Below, piece after piece: positions 14,201-27,700 of a stretch of DNA of 64,000 nt. The stretch is from Hymenopus coronatus (taxonomy: Eukaryota > Arthropoda > Insecta > Mantodea > Hymenopodidae): contig CM060883.1 in the NCBI GenBank assembly GCA_030762935.1, positions 30,064,501 through 30,128,500 on the forward strand, written 5' to 3'. Position 1 is the stretch's first letter; each line of letters opens with the position of its first letter. Below the pieces are notes generated by a model that made no database searches, was not told where the DNA came from, and worked only from the letters and a program-made list of their open reading frames with translations. The position numbers and the translations under genes are program-made.

Positions 14201-16778
14201 ATCTGATCTATAAATCTCTTACACAACTGAAATTTTCAATGGCTCCTTGAGAGTGGGTTACTTTGATCAACCATGGAAGTTTGCAGAAGTCATTGCCTTT
14301 TGTAACCAAATAAACCAAAATACTTGCCATCCAGCTATAGACCAATTAGTCTATTGCACTCTTTATCAAAACTATTTAAGAAAGCGATAATGAATCGCTT
14401 ATATTCATTTGTTTACCAGAATAATATAATTCCAGTATTTCAATTTAGTTTTCGCCCACAGCACTCAGCAGTTCATCAATTATTGAGAATTATTATATTC
14501 ATTAGAAAAGTTGTTGAGGGGAAACAAACTGTTGTTCTTCTCGACGTCGCTCAAACTTTTGTCAAGGTTTTGTATCCTGGGTTACTATTAACATTGTACA
14601 TAACTGGAATTCCTAACTATGTTATCAAGAATGTTTACAAACGCCACATTTTAGTCCGCATTGCTAGCTACACTTCAACTGCTCGGTGAATAACAGCTGG
14701 GTTTCCCCAGGGCCCTATACTAGCACCAGTTCTATATAATAAATTCAATATGATCTCCCGAACATCCAAAACGCTTCTATCACTTAATATGCAGTTGATA
14801 CAATTATATTTTTTCCACCACAACTTTAAGTACGGTTATCAAACATCTGCAATTATCCTTTTCTTCTCACTGAATGGTTCGCTATTTGGCGTATTACACT
14901 AAATATCAACAAAAGAAGCAAAATATTCTCGTTAAGACTCTATATGTTCCTCCACCATTTATTCTAACTAATGAACTAGCTTAGCTTCCTGCAAGGGTGG
15001 CAGTGAAATATCTTGGGAGTATTGCTTGACACCAAATTGTGCTGGCACTTTTACATTTCTCACATGGCAACACTTGCAATACCAGACTTATCAAACTGTA
15101 TCCAATAATTAGCAGATATTCAAAACTTGGCCATGAATGTTCAGTTCTGCTATAAAAGTCCTTAATACATGCATCATTTTATATGGAGCACATTCAGCAA
15201 GACGCATATTTATTGTCTGCAAGTTACACAAAATAAATTCCTTCGGAAAGTCGCCGGCTCTTCCTGGTATGTAAGAAACAACCAACTTTACCAGGAGTTT
15301 TAAAGTCTCCCTCTAGTAGGATAGTCAGAACTCTCTGCAAATCTTTTTTCAACAAACACTCAAAAGTTCCTGGCGGATATACATTCAAAATCAGTATCAG
15401 AAATCATCACTGAACCAGACTCAAGGAAAACTGTTACAAGACCTACTCAGTGATTCAGACGGTAGTGCTTTCACATAACGTGTTTTTAGCACCAGACTTT
15501 GCTATTCATTTTCACAGATATTTATTTTCATTGCTTGTCACTCATAGTTGTTGTATTCTAGTGTATATTTACACCATGTACATTTACATATATTACACCA
15601 TGTTTTAAATTATTTATATCTAATCTGCATATTATATTTCATGTTAGAGGAGCCATGGAGCAATGTTAAAGTAAGTTATCCATTACGGATTACCAATGGC
15701 CTGTATAACAGTATAGTTGGTCTGTTTTAGGTAGATTATTATAATGAAAATGATACCACACACAAGGGACGGTTGTCATATTGATGATCATGAAAGATTT
15801 CCAGATCGAGCTGGGAATTCTATAGATAAAAGTAGATGGGGAAAAAAAAAAAAAAAAAAAAAAACGCGAGTCACGGCTCTCTCTTACATAGGTCAAAGCA
15901 TAGCAAGAAACAATTACTTGCAAATTAAAATAAGCCACTATTATGATATAATTTCTTGAATAGATATCGGCGTTTAAAAAGTACCAAATAAGAGAACTTA
16001 CAAAAAATGGGCAATTGTTATCTCTTCAGAATTTTTCTTGAAGGTATCCATCACTGTGGAAAAAATCTTCTGTGTTTCATTCATGAGACTTCCTCTAGCT
16101 GTTCCACTTACTAACCTTTCTTACCAAATATTATTTTATCTTCGTAATGCAAATCAAGATAAACATTGGCAAAATTGGTATTATTACTTGCTTTTTGTAA
16201 GCATAAGGCCAACTAGGGAATATACTAGGCTAAAGCGATAGTCAAATCCTTTAAAAGCCGACCACTAGTGAAATAAATGAAATTCGGTTCTCTTTGGTTC
16301 CTAGGAGAAAATAAAAGAAAAACGTAAAGAAAGATGTCTCCTGTTTGAGAAAAGTTTAAGTACTTACGGTTAACTCAAGAAAGAAATGTGTATGGCATAA
16401 ATCGTGTCTAATAAAATTATATTTTTCGTATAGTAAGTTTTTGTCTGTCTCTTACGGTTTACCGTTATACGAAGTTATACAAAAGTAGTCCAGAATGAAG
16501 AAGTCTTCACAGCTATTCCAAGAAAATTCAAGAAATACATTTTGTTTGTTATGAACATAACTTAAACGTATAACATTTTAATAAAAATCGTTAGAGCTAT
16601 TTTTGATAAAATAAAAACTTTCAAAAAATGTTCCTCGTAAAATATAGCTGGGGTGACCGAATTTTCTTGAAAATCTTTGTGTAGAATTCTAGGAAGATAT
16701 TGAGCTTAAATACCAAGTTTGGTATATAACCGACTTTTCGTTTTTGAGCTATGTTATCCATAGACACACATATACACA

Positions 16779-16809
<31 letters not shown>

Positions 16810-19800
16810 CGCCTTACACACACACAGATACACATGGACATGTTTCAGTCTTCTTTTTTTTGGATTCGGGGTCTCAAAATATGTCTTTCCGGTGAAATCT
16901 CGATGTCGAATTTTGGGTGCAATACAATACCTTCTCTATCCACTATGTGCACTGTAAATATGGGCTAGAGAAAGTAGTACCCATTTCACGACTCTTTCTC
17001 CCATGGGCCAAAATTTGACAAGAACAAATTATTTGGAAATTACAATAATCCACTAATATGTAATGTGTGTGTGAGGATGTCTTCAGAATTTTTCCTGAAG
17101 GCATCCATCACTAGGGAAAACATGAAACGTAACTGCGGCAGATTTCTCTTTCACTGCATTAAATTTTGATTGATAGTTATCTTTAGTGCGGTTCCTACGC
17201 AAGATACTTGTAGCCTAGGTGCGGGCAAAGATTATCAGCCCCTGGTATAGTACCAGTCAGCTGGCTGTTGAGCGGAAGAGAGACCTAAAGGCAACCGTTG
17301 TAACTTAACTTAAAACTGCACAAGTTTTCCAGCGAATAGGGAGCTTATGGGAGAGAAAATTGATATGGATATTTTTGTTTTCGATGTATTTTCACTATAA
17401 ATTCTAACTCAGTCTGTTACATCAATGTGGCAGTGAACCCTTGTAAGTGTACAGTAATGGAAAAGTCACTTTAATGCTTTGTAATAATGCAATGGAGCCT
17501 ACATTTTGCTTTCCATACATAAACTGTAGGCACAGAAGATTTAGAATGACTGAAGCTAAGCCACAACTAGATTTCCCGCTTGTTGTTTCCTACCACTCTT
17601 CCGTTGTTCCTCTGCATCACTCGTCTGCGCACGTTTTGTTCATGTCTAATCCTGTTATATAAAATATTTTATTTCTAACAGGTATCAAACTTGTCCAAAC
17701 TCTCTGGACCGACATGGTTGACATTCCTGAACAAGGAGGAGGCTGTATTGGAAGATTTCTTCCGAAAAGTATACGTGCCATTCGACTGCGAGTTCCTTGT
17801 GGCAATCCCCCGGTACCAGGGCTTCTGGATCCGGGAAGTGTATCGGACTGCCGAGCAAATGCCTCTTAGACAAGAAGTGTTTGCCTTATGCTGCCCTCTG
17901 GATCGTCGTGTTCCTGCCCTGTACCAGAGGAGATCTGATCTGCAAGGACTCGTCATAAAGAGCGCCTGTTTAGATGTAAGTCTTGCATGTGTCCCTTTTC
18001 CTTGAAGGGAGTTTTCCGATCTGTAAGCTGAAGAAGTTTAAATATACAGGAGATAGGCAAAATAACGTGAACACCGGTACTTAATTTGGAATGGTTTTTA
18101 ATAAGGAGTTACACCTCCATTTGCACGTAATATAGCTTCATTTCTTCTTGGAATAGTGGAATATAATGATTGCATAGTCTTCAGTGGAATGTTATGGCCA
18201 CTCTTCTATTAGAAGCTATTCCAACTTCTGTAGTGACGAGGGAGGAGGAAATCTGCTACGTAGTCTGTTCTGCAATACCGCCCAAACTGGTTCGATAATT
18301 TCAAGTCTGGGGACTGTGCTGGCAGGGGGAAGATGCTGCAGTTCATTTCCATGCTCCTCAAATCACGATTGTACTGTCTTAGCTGTGTGAATGGGTACAT
18401 TATCTCCTGAAATATGGCATTGTTGTTGGACAATCCGCAGACTTCAAGTCGTCCAGAACAGGGCGTTAAGGATGATCTATGATACTGGGTACAGATTCCC
18501 ATCTCACATCCTACATACCTACTCAGGAATCCCGTATATCATCGACGTCGTGAGGGAACGAACCCGCACGTTGTATGATAAACTCCCCTTTCACCCTAAC
18601 CCTCTGGTGCGCACTTTGGGCGACTACGACCATAGGGCGCCAAGAAGGAGAAAATCCTACCCCCTGCCAAGGGACGCTCTCGGTCCACTGGCCTGAGAGA
18701 CTGCCATCCCTTAATCCAAACAAGCCCCCAGGTTATACAGCAACGGAAGGGGTGGCAGCCGGTCGGGAGACCACCCGGCTGAAACCCTGCCCCCTCTGAC
18801 TAACCTGGAACACATCACCCAACCAAATCCATAATCCTACCAACTTTCCTCCCACCTGGCCTGCTTAACCCGGTGGCCACACAAGCGGCACGTCGAGTTA
18901 AGCAGCATCGAGCGTGGTCACCACTTGGGTGGGTGACCACCCAAGTGACCGACTACACTCTGCCCTAAGGCTGCGGAGGAATTTTAACACCGCCCGGCGG
19001 ACGCAGACAATAAAGCTTGTGAACAAAATCTTTTTCCCCTATAATATCGCACAGGTAAAACCGCTTTTAGCGGTTAGGTACTGTGGCGACTTTACACTCC
19101 GCCCAGGTAAACCTGGGCGACCTGTTCTTGGACTCTGGGAACAACATCTGAATCATGGGGTGCACCTGAACTCCTAAAGTGTTCAAATACTCTTTGGCGT
19201 AATGATGTAACCAGCAGAATGCCATGATATGACTGCCCACACGATCACGCTTCCACCTCCATGCTTAACCGTTGGAATCAAGCACTCAGGATTGTAGGCT
19301 TCTTTTGGAGTTCTCCAGACGTAAATCCGGCCTGATGTTGGAAATAACGTAAACGTTGACTCGTTGGAGCACATGACTTGTTTCCACTGATTAGCCGCTC
19401 AGGCTACTGACACCATTTTTTACGCTTCTTTTAGTCATTCGTGGTTTAGGTATAACAGCTCGTCCATGAATATTCGCTTTATGGAGTTCTTGGTGGACAG
19501 AATCTAGAAGAAGATTATTGAGCTCTGCAGTCACTTTAACCTCAGTATTTTTGTGTTGTTTTGACACAATTCTTGTTAGTATACGACGAATTCTGTTCCT
19601 TAGCTTTGATTTTCTCCCATTATTATTTTTACGTGATGTCTTTCCATGTTTTGTGCAGGCTATCATGAGTGTTGGAACAATTGCTCTTGAAAATTAAATA
19701 ACCTGGCTGTCTTAGTTAATGTTACTCCAGCTATTCAAACACCCACAATCTGCCCTCTTTGGAACTCTTAAGTCTTTCACTGCAAGTCTACCTGTGCCTC

Positions 19801-22800
19801 TTAATGCAAATACGAAGTGTGCACTGCTCGTAAACAACTGCACCTATTCAGTAATGAACACGCACAGTCACGTGCCTTACCCGAGTTGTTGACCGTCAAA
19901 CACAACCATCTCTTTACTACCACTGTTCACATTATTTTGCCTATTCCCAATACAAAGCAATGCTATTTAAAATTTCACTGAGGGAAATGATAACAGCTGA
20001 CATCATGGACAGAAAAAGAAAACCCTTAAACTAATTCTTAACGCGGTGCATCTGTGAAATTTGGAAAATTCATAGTATGTAAGGTATCTTATTGAAATTT
20101 ATACAAACTATTATACACAATAATAGTCATACCTTTTCATGTGTCAAAATTCTAGCTTGCGTGGTTGTTGAAATGTTTACTGTGTACATACACTGCTCCA
20201 ATAAATAATAAGTCACATGATGAATTTTTAAAAACATTTGGATAAAAACTTTCAGATTTATAGCAATTTGTTTTACAAATAGATCTGTTATGTTACATTA
20301 GCCTTTATTTGTGTATAAAAATTATTGCATTGTGTACTTTCCAAAAGTCTTAAAATAAATGTAATAATTTATCAAAATTAAAGCATTATTTTGAAAAAAA
20401 GTAATATGACTATTTTTATTAATGTGCTTTTGAAAGGTACAATAACATTTGTGAAATACCTTAATAAAGGTTCTAGCGTTTGGAACATTTTGAGTGGGGA
20501 AACTTTTTTTCCAGAAACAAAAGTTTAAAGGGAGTGCCTATTCATAAGCACACCCCTATACATTTATACCCTCAGCTAGTTGATGGTTAAACTGTGCCAA
20601 TTGAGAAAATTGATATTTTGGCATAAAATTTAAAGCTCACATCAAATTGCGAAACATTTTTTTTTCACAATTTTTTATCAAATTTCACGTATCTTAAGCC
20701 TTAATTAAAACGCCTTTCTACTTTTACACTTTTAGGTCAGTTAATTATTTACTAGAATCGAATCGTCAGTCTGTCGTCTTTTCGTCTGCGAATTAAATTA
20801 ATGCGTATCAAAATAACTTGTGATATCCTTATAGCTTACCGGAGAAAACACGAGTCAGTTGGATAATTTAGTACTATGGTAGCTCAGTGGTCAGAGCAAC
20901 TGGACTAAAGCCAGGAGATACGTAGTTCAAATCCTATGGCATTCCGGCATGACGTTAAATTCTTCAGTCTGACTGTGCCACTCCAATTTCTGTTAATGTT
21001 TATTGCAATTAACAGTAAGATAATCTATTTTTTGTAAGAACAGTTTATAGATCAGGTAGAGAAGGTCATAATATTGGAACACATCAGATTTTATATTCTG
21101 GTGACTAATAGAACGCTGACACTTTATTTTCAACTAGGTATTCTATGTTTGGTTGGATAATATAACAAGCAAGACACATTATAGAGAGCAGATTATTATA
21201 ATTTAAATTAGACCACCAAATTATTTTACTCTAGTTCATTATTTAAAATAGCTGTTTGCATCTTTATATGAAACCAAACATGGGCATTTTTCGTACTGAA
21301 CTTTGTTTCAAATTAGGACAAGCGTTCATGGTTAGGAATAGACAAGTTTAGCCTGTGGCTTGCTTGTATATCCAACACTAGGGATTAGAAATCCTTATTG
21401 GGCCTCCAATACTCACTACAGCTCATAACACAGGGCCAGGATTAAACAAAATGCAGAATAGTGGAGTGAGTAAAGGAGGGATAGCGGACCATCCCACATC
21501 TGCTTTAGAGTATAATGGTTCCATATATGTTGTGGCGTTTTGATGTAATATTTTACTCCCTGGTCTTTGAGCATTACATTTAACTTTAAATTTCTTTAAG
21601 TCGACATAAAAAGCTATTGTTGTTTTGTACTCACCAGAATCCTCCTGTGACGACTCTGACACGCACGAAGAAAGGCTACGACGTGGATGGCTACATCGGA
21701 CAAGTGTGGAAGGTCCTGGAGAAAGCCATGAACTTCAGGTAACTTCACAATGTTCATTTGTGCAGAGTGCGTACAAAGTCCCTTACTTACTAGCTATACC
21801 TAAAACACTGATATAATTACAGATTCTATAATAATTATATAATTGTACCCTATATAACTCACACCTTTACACGACCGATGTTAGCGCTTTTATTGTTAGA
21901 TTCAAGGCTGGAAAATTAAATTTTGTCAGATCAAAGACACAGTTATATAATTTAGTATTTCATTATTTTTATACCACTTACGTAGCAGCAGAGGTATTGC
22001 ATTAATTCCCCAAAATATATAGGAGTTAGGGGAATGAGTGCGCAGATTTTGCAAGCTGGAAGATCCAAATATTGAAGTCTTAGTAACAGCTTCCTTTATC
22101 TTGAAAGGTAACGGGGATAATTAAACATTACTGAATAGATTATTTGCACATCCTGGCTACAGAGAAGGACTTAAGAGCCGAACGTTTTGTTTTGGTTTGT
22201 GCTTGAAATCCGGTTTGTCATGTGCATGTGTGTTTATTATCAGCTACTGCCACTAACGAGGGATGGGGTAGTTTTCTTTCAAACCATGCTTTCAGGAGAC
22301 TTGAACTAGAAGCTGCGTAAGAGGCTACGCTTAAGTTTTAATCTGGTGATCAAAGACAAAGCAAAATCAAATTTAAATTATGGAAATACCTCATTCAGGT
22401 GTATTGTGGACAACTAATAAATTTCCTGTTTAGTAAAAATGTACCTTTTATTTAATAGTCCAGTACTGCAACATCAACAATATATGTTCATTTACAGTAG
22501 ATGCTCAAAAATGTGATGTGCTTTCAAAGCTGAAACCAAAAACAAGGAATATCTAAAAAAAAAAAAAACGATCAGTTTCACGAAAAAAATGTATATGACA
22601 TAAATCATGTGTTTTAATGTGCTCTACATTTTTTGTGTAGTAAGTCTTTGTCCATTTCCTACGGTTTAGCAGTTATGCAAAATTCCGTAAAATTCACTCA
22701 GAATAAAGTAGTCTTCAGAGGCTATTCCCAAAAAATTCAAAATATACATCTTATTTTCAGGTAAATATGTAATATACGATATTTTAATCAAAATAATTAC

Positions 22801-24711
22801 AGCCATTTTTTAGAAAATCAAAAATTTTGAAAAAAGTTCCATGTAAAGGGTAGATTGAGGTGGGGGGATTTTTCTCAAAATTTTAGTGTCGCATCCCTGA
22901 AAGATACTAAACTTCAATAGTTTGTTGATTTCAGCTACTTTTCGTTTTTGAGTTATCGTGTTCACAGACACTGACACACGGACACAGGACCTTTTTCTGA
23001 AAATACTTTTTTTGAATACAGGGGACCCTAAAACATATATTTCCGGTGAAATCTCGGTATCGAATTTTTTGGTGGAGTGCAATACCTTCTCTATACACCA
23101 TGTACATAGTACGTGTAGAGAAAGTAAAAAGTGCTCCATTAGAATCTAAGAAAGCACGCATATTAGCCAATTTTACCCTCCTTCGTTATCTGTGCTCTGC
23201 CCAATCCCTAAGGCTGCTACAAACACACGTGTGCGAAGATGTTATCTATGGTAGCAACCTCGTCATGGTATATACTTTACTCCCAAAATAGCTCCAGAAA
23301 TAATGACGGATTGAGCTTTGCCATAAACAAGAAGCATATCTGGATATTCTTGATTTGTAAAGACTGCGGGAGTTGTAAATGCATTTAACGCATCTGAAGC
23401 ACTGACAGAATCAGCTGCTGTGCAAGGTGTTGAGGTAAAAGATTACTGTTTTTACAGAATGTGGAGAAAGCCATGGGAGTGGAACACGTCAGTTGTTTTT
23501 TATTCTGTAACTGATAGAACATAGAGATGTCTTACTTTCAACTAAATATTCTATGGCTGGATAGTACTGCTAGTAAGAACAGTTTATCATTACTTAAATC
23601 ATACCGCGGAATTGTTTATTTTGGCCCATTAATGTAAATAGCAGTTCATACATGTATGCTGCACCTAACTGGACATTATGCGTCCTGGAAATTGTTTCTA
23701 GTTGTGATGCGTTTCCATGGTTAGGAACAGATACGTTTAGCCTATGCCATGCTTGTATATTCAGCACTGGCAATTAGGAATCCTTGCTGTACTGCTCATA
23801 AAGCAGTGTCAGAGATAAACAAGGTGGAGAATAGTGGAGTGAGTAAAGGAGGAGTAGATTTTATGGACCTCCATATGCCTGGTGTAAATGTATTTTGTGC
23901 TCATTTTGTATTGGTCTTATTTAACATCAGAATGAGAACTTGCCAACTTACGTTTTAGCACCCTGACCCTGCCTGTTAAGGACAACGCCTGGGGAGTGAA
24001 GGGCGAGAACGGCTCCTGGGACGGCATGATCGGCATGATATTACGTCACGAGGTGCAGATGGGTCCCACAGCCACCGTCATGACTATAAGTCGCATCAAA
24101 GTAGTCGACTTTACCATACCACTACTTTTCTTCAAGTGAGTTCATCACCGTTTCTATAGCAACAAACATTCCTTAAACTTGGAGAAACTAATTAATCCTC
24201 TTGTAATTCTTTCACACCACATGACTTTCTATACACCTGTGTAATATTATTGTTAAAAAGCTTATTCTTCTATCTACTTCATGATAATCGAGATAAACAT
24301 TAGCAGAAATTGTCCTTATTACTTGGTCCTTTGTAAGTAGAAATACAAAAATCTAATGTGTTCCATTCACATGATGTCCTCTAGGTGTTTGGTAAACAAA
24401 CATTTTATTCGAAACATTAATCTGTTATCCACATCATGATAATCAATATAAACATAAGCAGAATTATCCTTATTACTAGCTTCCTTGTAAAGTAGAAAGG
24501 AAATAAGAAAATGTACAGGCTAAAGCAATAGTCTCATTCTTTAAAAGCCGGTCGCTATATGAATCAATTGAAATTCCATCTCTCTGCTTGTCAGGAATAA
24601 ACAATCGAGAGACGAGAAAAAAGATGTCTTCCCGTACGAGATTAAGTATAAGTGGCTTAAAATTGAAACCAACAATCCGGAATATCTCGGAAACGGTTAA
24701 CTCTAAAAGTG

Positions 24712-24759
<48 letters not shown>

Positions 24760-27700
24760 AGATCCACAGTTTTTGTGTGGTACGTTTTTGTATATATCTT
24801 ACGGTTTGCCCAGTATATAAAAATCACCCTGAGTGAAGAGTTATTCAGAGGCCATCAGTTCGATGAGATCTCATTCACATCATGCAAAGAAAAAACAGAA
24901 GTTGTATAGAACAAAAGCAACAATGCAAGAAGAAAGGGACAGAAAAGATAGTAGCAGGGGAGAGGAAAAGGAAAGCTTAGGGTCCAATCTATCACTAGAT
25001 GGATTTTAATTTGAGCCAAGCATTCAAATCTTTCCTTGTTTTCTCGCTATTAATATTTTCAGCATTTTTCTTCCTGTAAAATGCTTCTTGCCGAGCAGTT
25101 TTTTGGTTACACAAATAAAATTTGTTGTGCATGTTCACAAAGATACAATGAATAAGAATTGTCCTAGGTTTTACTGTCAAATGTATTTAAGCATACGTTT
25201 TAAATCTTCAAACACAAACATTATATTTTTATGGTTAAAAAAAAGCACATTCCAAAATTTAAAGCTTTGTGGAGCCTAAACCAAAAGAGACCCAGAAAAA
25301 CTTGGGGCGATGTCGAAAGGTAGATGTATTGTTGACCTAGGTTTAAGATATTAGACAAACTTTTTATTGCTTTGTAGCATGGGACTTTTTAGTGACGTGA
25401 CAAAAATATAAAGACATTTGACTATAACTTCCAAACTATTAGAGCAAACTGGATAATATTTGCCTTGTAACTTATTTGCATTATATTACATCTGTGGTAT
25501 ACATTTTAAATAATTGGCATTATTAGTTTGGAATTTCATATTTACAACCATTCATGTCCTTAAGGTTGAAATTTCAAGAAAAATCACAAAAAAGTATACT
25601 TTTTTTTACTTTAATTCCATAAAATAGTTTAAACATTCCTAAATACAAAAAAGTTATAATTAACCAGCAGGGGCCATTTTAAATCCTTAATGCAAAGCAA
25701 TAGAAGTGAAACTTTAGTTGACTTGCAGGAAAAACTTCAGTGCAACGAGATCTCAATTACATATTGCAAAGTAAAAAAAACGAAGACGTGCAGAAGAAAA
25801 GGACAGAAAAGGCAATAGCAGAGGGGAAGAAAAGAAAGCTGAGAGTCAGACCTACCAGACCGGTGGGCCTGCATTGAAATCTTTCTTGTTTCTTCGCTAT
25901 TGATATTTTCAGAACTATTCTTCTTGTAAAGTGCTCCTTGTGGTGCAGTTTTTCTGTTACACAAATAACATTTTCTGTACATGTTCACAGATGTACGACA
26001 AATAAGAATTGTCCTAGCTTTTACTGTCAGATGTATTTAAACATATGTTTTAAATTTTCAAACATAAAATTATATTTTTGTTACAAAAAAGCAGATTCGT
26101 AAATTAAAAAATTTCTGGAACTTAAACTAACAGAGAGACAGAAAAACCTAGGACAATTTCAAAAAGTAGATGTATTGTGAACCTAAGATTAAAATATTAT
26201 TAGACCATTTTTGTCGCAAGGGAATATTTTAGTGACATAACAAAAATATAAACAAATTTGACCATAACCTGCAAACCATTTGAGCAAGCTGGATAACATT
26301 TTTATTGAACTTATTTGAATTATATTATATGTATGATATAAATTTTAAAAATTTGGTATTATTAGTTTGGAATTTCAAGCTTTCAATTATACATGTCTTT
26401 AAGCCAACTTTATCCCAGGATGTCTTGTGCTCAGTTTCAGGGTGTTCATCAAACAGTCAGCGAACAGCCAGCTGGACTGGGGCAAATATCTTATGCCGTT
26501 CTCCAACCGTCTCTGGATGGCACTGCTGTTCGCCATATTGATAGTAGCCACCATCCTCATCTTCCTGTACCAAGTGGGTCGTTATTATGGAATCATCCCT
26601 AGAGGGCGCTGCAATTCCTTCGATGCGTTCTTCTTTGCCTATGCAGCCTTCTGCCAACAAGGTGGGTTGTCACTGGATTCTTAGGATATTGACTGGAGTC
26701 GTTACTTCTTCTGAGGCCAGCTGCTTCAGTGGCAAGATGTGAGGTCTTTCTCAAAGGGTTTATGATGTCGGGAAAAATGGATCACACCAGTTAAATTTAA
26801 TGAAAATGGTGTTTTATTTATGGACGCTCTTTATTTGCTGTGGTTCTGAGAGTCTCATTCTATACTGGGTGTGGAAGACCGCTAAATTTTGCTCATAAGC
26901 CTCTTAATCAGGCTTGTGGTTTTCTTACAAGACGTAAATCTACAACACGGGACCAACGGCTTTACTTTCCCTCCAAAGGAAGCCATGCTAAGGATTTTAC
27001 TCCGGAAAAAAGCCATCGTCCTCCGCCGAGTTTGAACCCGCAACATGGGCATATAAAGGCTGTACTTAAGCGTTAACGGTAACACGAATAAGCAGAAGAC
27101 GCTGTGGCAGCTACATTTTCGAAATATATCACCTTTGTTAATCTAAGTCCCGCCTACTTCTGACTACCCCACCAAGGTTCCTACATTCTATGTTTTCAAA
27201 TTTTAAAGCTTCTTATATCAACATCTCTGACACAGCCTTGCTAATTTTTAGTATTCTTATTGGTATCTAAGTTACAGAAATGTGTTTATATGTGTTTTCA
27301 AGCCACCAGAAGATTTCTGAGAGTAGTAATCCTCATGAACAAAGCCTTTAGCTAATGAATTTCTTGTGAACTAACTTCGTGGATTACCTAATTACTCTCA
27401 CAATTCTGACTTTGAGCTAATTGATTTATCTAAAAGTTCGTGAACAGCTTACCTATTCAAATAATTATAACCCATTATTGCCTTCTCTGCACGTAGTATG
27501 TAATTAGTATATAGAGATGGTTTTGTAACGCAACCAAAAATTCGATATCAAACTTTTACAGGAAATACATGTTTTGGGTCCCCCTAATCCAAAAAAAATT
27601 ATTTTTAGAAAAGGGTCAGTGTAGACGTGTACGCGTGTGCGTGTGCCTGTGTCTGTGCATGCATGCGTGTGTGTGAGTCTGGACAGCATAGCTCAAAAAC

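Larger units (their letters stand above)
11690..15500 (+). mobile_element. Degenerate Jockey-type LINE
   Basis: A non-LTR retrotransposon running with the IR gene, in intron 2. The Gag remnant at about 12355-12560 holds CCHC zinc knuckles (ETCLKDNHFSECSV, KCVNCHQEHLVNFSGCP). Endonuclease remnants follow at 12990-13700, with LESDHCPVLVSF near the end. The reverse transcriptase begins SSYRPISLLHSLSKLF (14324), then FSFRPQHSAVHQLL and the block VVLLDVAQTFVKV, where the usual catalytic D-A-F-D reads VAQTF. The GVPQGP equivalent is at about 14700 and YADD reads YAVD near 14790. The C-terminal part reaches about 15420. Many frameshifts and stops mean it is dead. The 3' end is unclear; the 24-base A run at 15841 may be its tail. 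Confidence 0.85.
18047..19950 (-). mobile_element. Tc1-like transposon, dead, split by a LINE piece
   Basis: The ends (AGATAGGCAAAATAACGTGA at 18051 and its inverse at 19930-19946) form inverted repeats of about 30 bp with TA flanks at 18045-18046 and 19951-19952. The transposase is on the minus strand: helix-turn-helix region at 19391-19666 (ILTRIVSKQHKNTEVKVTAE), middle at 19183-19374 (SGRIYVWRTPKEAYNPECL, VKHGGGSVIVWAVISWHSAG) and C-terminus at 18100-18420 (LPAQSPDLK, frameshifted). The first catalytic Asp of the usual SDES reads SNES, so it is inactive. Confidence 0.9.

Noticed and set aside
13290..14689. Active LINE or host gene in 13-15 kb.
   Set aside because: Endonuclease and RT blocks are recognisable but split by frameshifts and stops, and catalytic residues are changed.
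18866..18950. 5S rRNA gene.
   Set aside because: Only the internal control region is recognisable, no complete 120-base 5S fold, and it lies in a LINE 3' region.
24711..24759. CRISPR-like or satellite array.
   Set aside because: Simple dinucleotide tracts only; no spaced direct repeats of CRISPR type anywhere in the window, as expected for a eukaryote.
26419..26440. Earlier acceptor (26418) for IR exon 6.
   Set aside because: It shifts the frame relative to exon 5, while the acceptor at 26440 keeps frame and gives the conserved sequence.
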